A stretch of DNA of 8,759 bases from Opitutaceae bacterium (GTDB lineage: Bacteria > Verrucomicrobiota > Verrucomicrobiia > Opitutales > Opitutaceae), in contig JAHFTI010000149.1 of the NCBI GenBank assembly GCA_023265535.1, forward strand, positions 1 through 8,759, written 5' to 3'. Positions 6,360 through 8,759 of the stretch are shown here, in pieces. Each line of letters starts with the position of its first letter. Within the stretch, counting starts at the first letter, position 1. The notes under the pieces are model-generated. The model was given only the letters and a program-made list of their open reading frames with translations, searched no databases and had not been told where the DNA came from. Position numbers and translations under genes: made by a program.

Positions 6360-7466
6360 TCAGCCACTGCCCAGGCAACGCACGACCATGGCGCGGAGGA
6401 GTTCCTCCTGGTCGTCGCAGCGGATGAGCCCCTCGAAGGTCGCGATGAACTCGCGCTGGTTGTCGATGAGCTTGCGCAGGGTGGGCAGGTTGCCGGCGGA
6501 GGCCAGCTTGCCCACGTACCAGGCGTTTTGGCTGAAGATGTTGTAGGCGCTCTTGTCCGAGATGGCGCTGCCGAAGCGCTGGCCGTGGGTGGTGGCGGCG
6601 CGTTGGAGGCCGTCGAGCCCGCGCGGCCCGAGCTTGACCTCCTCGCTGTCGACCAAGGCCCTGACCTGGATCAGGATGCGGTTGCGGTTCTGCAGCGAGC
6701 TGAGCAGCGGGCGGGCATCGCCCCCCGAGAAAAAGTGGCGGTGGAGCGCATCGAGGGTGGGCTGAAGGCGGCCCTGAAAAAAGCACTCCGCCGCCTCGAA
6801 GAAGTCGCCCTCGGCGACGTTCGGGCTGAGCTCGGCGACATGGGCCTCGGTGATCGGCTGGCCCTCGCCCGCGAAGAGCGAGAGCTTGCGCACCTCCTCG
6901 ACGAGCAGGCGGGTGTTGGGGCCGACCTTGGCGAAGAGCAGTTCGGCGGCGTCGGGCTCGATGCGCGCGCCGATGCTGCGTGCCTCGGCCAGGATGATCG
7001 AGATCATCGCGTCGTGCGCGTTGCCGCCGTCGCCTCCCGCCAGCAGGAAGTCGGAATTCTTCTCGCACCACTTGGGAAAGCTGCGTCGGCGGTCGACGGG
7101 GGCGGCAGTGATGAGCACGCCGACCTCGGCGGGGTTGATCGAGGCGAGCAGGGCCTGCAGGTCCTCGACGAGGGTCAGCGTGCCCTCGGCGCGGCCGGTG
7201 ACGCTGTCGGCCAGGAAGGAGACGTCCTTCAGCCAGACCACGCGTTTGCCGCCGAACATCGAGACCGTCTGCACGGACTCGCGAAAGCGGGAGATGCAGG
7301 CCTCGACCTCGTTGAAGTTGGCGGCGAAACCGCTGATGACCTCGACGCCGTACTCGTCGGCGCCGGATTCGGCCACGAGCTTGTCCCAGCGTTCCTTGCC
7401 GGCGCGGCCGACGAGGAAATCGTCGGCTCCGCAGATGAAGGAGAACTTGGGGGTGGTGTCGGCCAT
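6360..7466 (-). CDS. holA: DNA polymerase III subunit delta (clamp-loader)
   Basis: The delta subunit is the clamp-loader 'wrench' that opens the beta sliding clamp during replication; it works with delta-prime and the DnaX subunits in the cytoplasm. The 368-residue length fits the family (about 330-370). The N-terminal AAA+-like domain starts KFSFICGADDFLV (7-19), the usual 'G-x-x-x-F/Y-L' opening with a degenerate P-loop. It continues with SMFGGKRVVWLKD (69-81), the expected '-S-x-F-G-x-R-x-V-x-x' strand, and VGVLITAAPVDRR (115-127). A lid region of about 150-220 includes EPDAAELLFAKVGPN, then LLVEEVRKLSLF (187-198), the classic family helix. The helical C-terminal collar follows (220-345). 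ATG at 7466 is the natural start given the immediate conserved N-terminus; no Shine-Dalgarno is seen. It is transcribed away from the yceI-like gene. The sequence style suggests Verrucomicrobiota, which is inference. Confidence 0.9.
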   Translation of the reverse strand: MADTTPKFSFICGADDFLVGRAGKERWDKLVAESGADEYGVEVISGFAANFNEVEACISRFRESVQTVSMFGGKRVVWLKDVSFLADSVTGRAEGTLTLVEDLQALLASINPAEVGVLITAAPVDRRRSFPKWCEKNSDFLLAGGDGGNAHDAMISIILAEARSIGARIEPDAAELLFAKVGPNTRLLVEEVRKLSLFAGEGQPITEAHVAELSPNVAEGDFFEAAECFFQGRLQPTLDALHRHFFSGGDARPLLSSLQNRNRILIQVRALVDSEEVKLGPRGLDGLQRAATTHGQRFGSAISDKSAYNIFSQNAWYVGKLASAGNLPTLRKLIDNQREFIATFEGLIRCDDQEELLRAMVVRCLGSG

Positions 7467-7525
7467 GGAGTGAGGAACGGCAGGGTGGAGCTTTGTGGGC
7501 GGGGGCGGAAGGAAAATTCGCGCCC

Positions 7526-7554
7526 AACATGGAGCGTTGCCCCGTCCAGATCAA
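7526..7554 (-). promoter_or_regulatory. Candidate sigma70-like promoter for holA
   Basis: On the minus strand TTGATC (7554-7549) and CATGTT (7531-7526) are separated by exactly 17 bp, about 60 bp before the holA start. The -35 match is fair and the -10 match is poor, so this is a weak prediction made by eye. Confidence 0.22.
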
Positions 7555-7560
7555 TCGGGG

Positions 7561-7579
7561 CCTTGGTCTGGCGCCAAGG
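7561..7579. repeat. Short hairpin CCTTGG...CCAAGG
   Basis: Six-base arms are separated by a 7-nt loop. It lies just upstream of the dispersed repeat and of the proposed holA promoter. It could be a small regulatory palindrome or chance; there is no T-tract, so it is not a terminator. Confidence 0.3.
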
Positions 7580-7600
7580 GACCGAAGTATGGAAAGGAGG

Positions 7601-7650
7601 AGTTGAACCACGGAGACACAGGGCGCACAGAGTCAATCCAAGGAGGCCTC
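7601..7650. repeat. Dispersed intergenic repeat of the 'ACCACGGAGACACAG' type
   Basis: The stretch contains AACCACGGAGACACAGGG, then CGCACAGAG, then a tail AATCCAAGGAGG. Sequences of the form 'ACCACGGAGACACAGAGG-CACAGAG' recur in intergenic regions of many large GC-rich bacterial genomes, including Verrucomicrobiota and Planctomycetota, and often create spurious small proteins with HGDT/RTE-like text (here NHGDTGRTE on the plus strand). Recognition is from general familiarity, not a search. Boundaries are approximate and only one copy lies in this window. Confidence 0.55.
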
Positions 7651-7657
7651 AAATCGT

Positions 7658-7686
7658 TTGTGGTACGAGTGGGGCGGATGTTATTG
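7658..7686 (+). promoter_or_regulatory. Candidate promoter for the yceI-like operon
   Basis: TTGTGG (7658-7663) and TTATTG (7681-7686) are separated by 17 bp, in the least GC-rich part of the intergenic region and about 105 bp before the start codon. Both hexamers match the sigma70 consensus only partly. Confidence 0.28.
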
Positions 7687-7692
7687 CGTAGG

Positions 7693-7708
7693 GTCACAAT
7701 CGGGTGAC
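7693..7708. promoter_or_regulatory. Short inverted repeat GTCAC-N6-GTGAC, possible operator
   Basis: Five-base perfect arms (7693-7697 and 7704-7708) sit just downstream of the candidate -10 of the yceI-like gene, a position where a repressor site would act. The arms are short enough to occur by chance. Confidence 0.2.
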
Positions 7709-7790
7709 TTGCCTCCCGCCGCGCCCGGTGGGCTTGCCTTGTGAGGGAACGAGGTGCAAGTTCGCGCCTCTCAAGGGTCCCTTATCCAAC

Positions 7791-8348
7791 ATGAAAAAGA
7801 CACTTCTCGGCCTGGTCTTGTTTTTCAGCGTCGCCCTCCTGGCGCGTGCGGAGGATGCCGTGGTCGTCATCGACAAGGCCGCATCCCGCGTGAACGTGGA
7901 CGTCAAGGCCACCGTGGATTCGTTTGTCGGGCAGCTGAAGGACTACGAGGCCGTCATCAAGGTGGATCCGGCCAGCGGTGCAGTCACCGCCTGTCTTTTC
8001 AAGTTTCGCATGCTCGACGTGAAGACGGGCAAGGAGAAGCGCGATCGCAAGATGAACGAGTGGCAGGAAACGCAGAAGTTTCCCGACTGTGTCTTCGAGA
8101 TGGATCATCTCGAGCCGGGCGAGGGCAAGCTCCAGACGGCCAAGGGTTCCTTCACCTTCCATGGCGTCAGCCAGTCCCTGAATGTGCCCGTCACCGTGAC
8201 GCGTGAGGGCAAGCGCTACCAGTTTGACGGCGAGGTCATCATCGACACGCAGGCCTTCGGCCTTCCGATCATCCGCATGATCGGTGTCCTCAAGGTGGAT
8301 CCCAAGGTGAAGGTGGCCTTTCACCTCGAGGGGACCGTGAAGCCCTGA
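7791..8348 (+). CDS. YceI-family periplasmic lipocalin-like protein (185 aa)
   Basis: YceI proteins form a secreted beta-barrel that binds isoprenoid or other lipid-like molecules in known members; the ligand here is unknown. MKKTLLGLVLFFSVALLARA is a clear Sec signal peptide, with a probable cut after Ala-Arg-Ala20. The mature part follows the family pattern: VIDKAASRVNVDVKATVDSF (26-45), where the barrel opens; KRDRKMNEWQETQKFPDCVF (83-102), matching the usual 'R-D-x-x-M ... fP-x-x-x-F' core; AKGSFTFHGVSQSLNVPVTV (117-136), matching 'G-x-L-T-x-H-G-V-T-x-x-v-x-v-p'; and DTQAFGL (152-158). The length fits the family. The ATG at 7791 is preferred over an in-frame ATG at 7704 because the signal peptide begins exactly there. 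Only a weak AAGGG lies upstream. The stop is 3 bp before the ABC permease start, so the two are almost certainly one transcript. Confidence 0.9.
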   Translation: MKKTLLGLVLFFSVALLARAEDAVVVIDKAASRVNVDVKATVDSFVGQLKDYEAVIKVDPASGAVTACLFKFRMLDVKTGKEKRDRKMNEWQETQKFPDCVFEMDHLEPGEGKLQTAKGSFTFHGVSQSLNVPVTVTREGKRYQFDGEVIIDTQAFGLPIIRMIGVLKVDPKVKVAFHLEGTVKP

Positions 8349-8351
8349 GCC

Positions 8352-8759
8352 ATGCGTTTCCTCGCCCTCGTCCCCATCAACCTGCTTCGCCACAAGCTGC
8401 GCGCCCTCATCGGCGTGGCGGGCATCGCCTTCGGCGTGGCGGCCATGCTCACGATCCTCGCGCTGGTGAACGGCGCCATCGGCATGTTCGAGCGCATCCT
8501 CTCGACGGACAGCCATTACCTCGTCTTCGAGCGCAATGTGTCAGACCTCTTTTTCAGCTCCGTGCGCGACGGCGATGCGGATCGGATCGCCGCGATGCCG
8601 GGCGTGGAGTCGGCGGACCCCCTGCTCTTCGGCGTGGTGTCCTCGCCCGGTTTTCCGGTGATCACCTGCTTCGGACTGAAGGCGGACAATCCGCGCCTGG
8701 CGCGCGCCGAGCGGAGTGCCGGCAGTCGCGCGGACTTCGGGCGGCGCGACGACGAGATC
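8352..8759 (+). CDS. ABC transporter permease, FtsX/MacB type, N-terminal 136 residues (cut by window edge)
   Basis: The frame starts 3 bp after the YceI-like stop and runs open to the edge. Residues 1-17 (LVPINLLRHKLRA) show the typical cytoplasmic 'A-x-x-N-L-x-R-x-K-x-R' lead-in. Residues about 18-42 form the first membrane span (LIGVAGIAFGVAAMLTILAL). The following FERILSTDSHYLVFERN and IAAMPGVESADPLLFGVV match the start of the MacB-like periplasmic core domain ('I-x-x-l-P-G-V-x-x-v-x-P'). The family exports or extracts lipoproteins, lipids, peptides or drugs, or acts as a mechanotransmitter; the substrate cannot be told from this fragment, and the ATPase partner is expected further downstream, outside the window. 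Coupling to a lipid-binding YceI protein hints at a lipid-like or envelope substrate (inference). No Shine-Dalgarno is visible; translational coupling to the upstream gene is likely. Confidence 0.88.
   Translation, partial: MRFLALVPINLLRHKLRALIGVAGIAFGVAAMLTILALVNGAIGMFERILSTDSHYLVFERNVSDLFFSSVRDGDADRIAAMPGVESADPLLFGVVSSPGFPVITCFGLKADNPRLARAERSAGSRADFGRRDDEI

Larger units (their letters stand above)
7467..7790. other. Divergent intergenic region between holA and the yceI-like gene
   Basis: This region of about 324 bp must hold promoters for both directions. It contains a weak candidate promoter for holA (7526-7554, minus), a short hairpin CCTTGG/CCAAGG (7561-7566 with 7574-7579), a dispersed-repeat copy (about 7601-7650), a weak candidate promoter for the yceI-like gene (7658-7686, plus), and a short inverted repeat GTCAC/GTGAC (7693-7697 with 7704-7708). 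Small open frames here show no protein-like features. It is visibly less GC-rich than the flanking genes in places (7645-7700). Confidence 0.6.

Noticed and set aside
6003..7691. 562-codon plus-strand open frame opposite holA
   Set aside because: It is antisense to a well-recognised DNA polymerase III delta subunit and has a shadow-like Gly/Ala/Leu/Asp composition.
7495..7707. Small plus-strand frame with text NHGDTGRTE
   Set aside because: This is the usual spurious translation of the dispersed repeat. No start context or domain supports it.
7704..7790. N-terminal extension of the YceI-like protein to an upstream ATG
   Set aside because: A complete signal peptide starts at the ATG at 7791; the 29 extra residues would bury it and have no family counterpart.
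8330..8351. Terminator or promoter between the YceI-like gene and the permease
   Set aside because: Only 3 bp separate the genes, and no hairpin or promoter element is visible.

Overview
This strongly GC-rich window looks like chromosomal DNA of a Verrucomicrobiota bacterium, most likely an Opitutales/Opitutaceae-type member. That placement is inference from the style of the DNA polymerase III delta subunit and adenylosuccinate lyase sequences, the scarcity of Shine-Dalgarno sites, and a very large secreted protein of unknown function. No rRNA, tRNA, CRISPR array, transposase or phage gene is visible.

Layout. Four genes lie on the minus strand. Read in their own direction they are holA (7466-6360, DNA polymerase III delta), a 115-residue single-span membrane protein with a ten-proline tail (6122-5775), a 1640-residue secreted protein (5655-733), and the first 176 codons of purB (528 to the window edge). 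A divergent non-coding region of about 320 bp (7467-7790) holds a copy of a dispersed 'ACCACGGAGACACAG' type repeat. On the plus strand a YceI-family periplasmic protein (7791-8348) is followed after 3 bp by the start of a FtsX/MacB-type ABC transporter permease (8352 to the edge), evidently one operon.

How the genes relate. holA and purB are housekeeping genes (replication clamp loading, purine synthesis) and flank two genes of unknown role, the small membrane protein and the giant secreted protein. YceI plus an ABC permease suggests envelope or lipid handling, but the substrate cannot be read from the sequence.

The most unusual object is the 1640-residue protein. It has a signal peptide, a lectin-like beta domain, a long Pro/Arg/Asp-rich linker, a second beta-rich module, coiled-coil helices, a Gly/Ala-rich hydrophobic segment and a roughly 375-residue unrecognised C-terminal region. 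This order recalls large multidomain secreted or toxin-like proteins, but no toxin domain or immunity gene can be named. The remaining oddities are two strong hairpins around the purB upstream region, the polyproline tail and the dispersed repeat.
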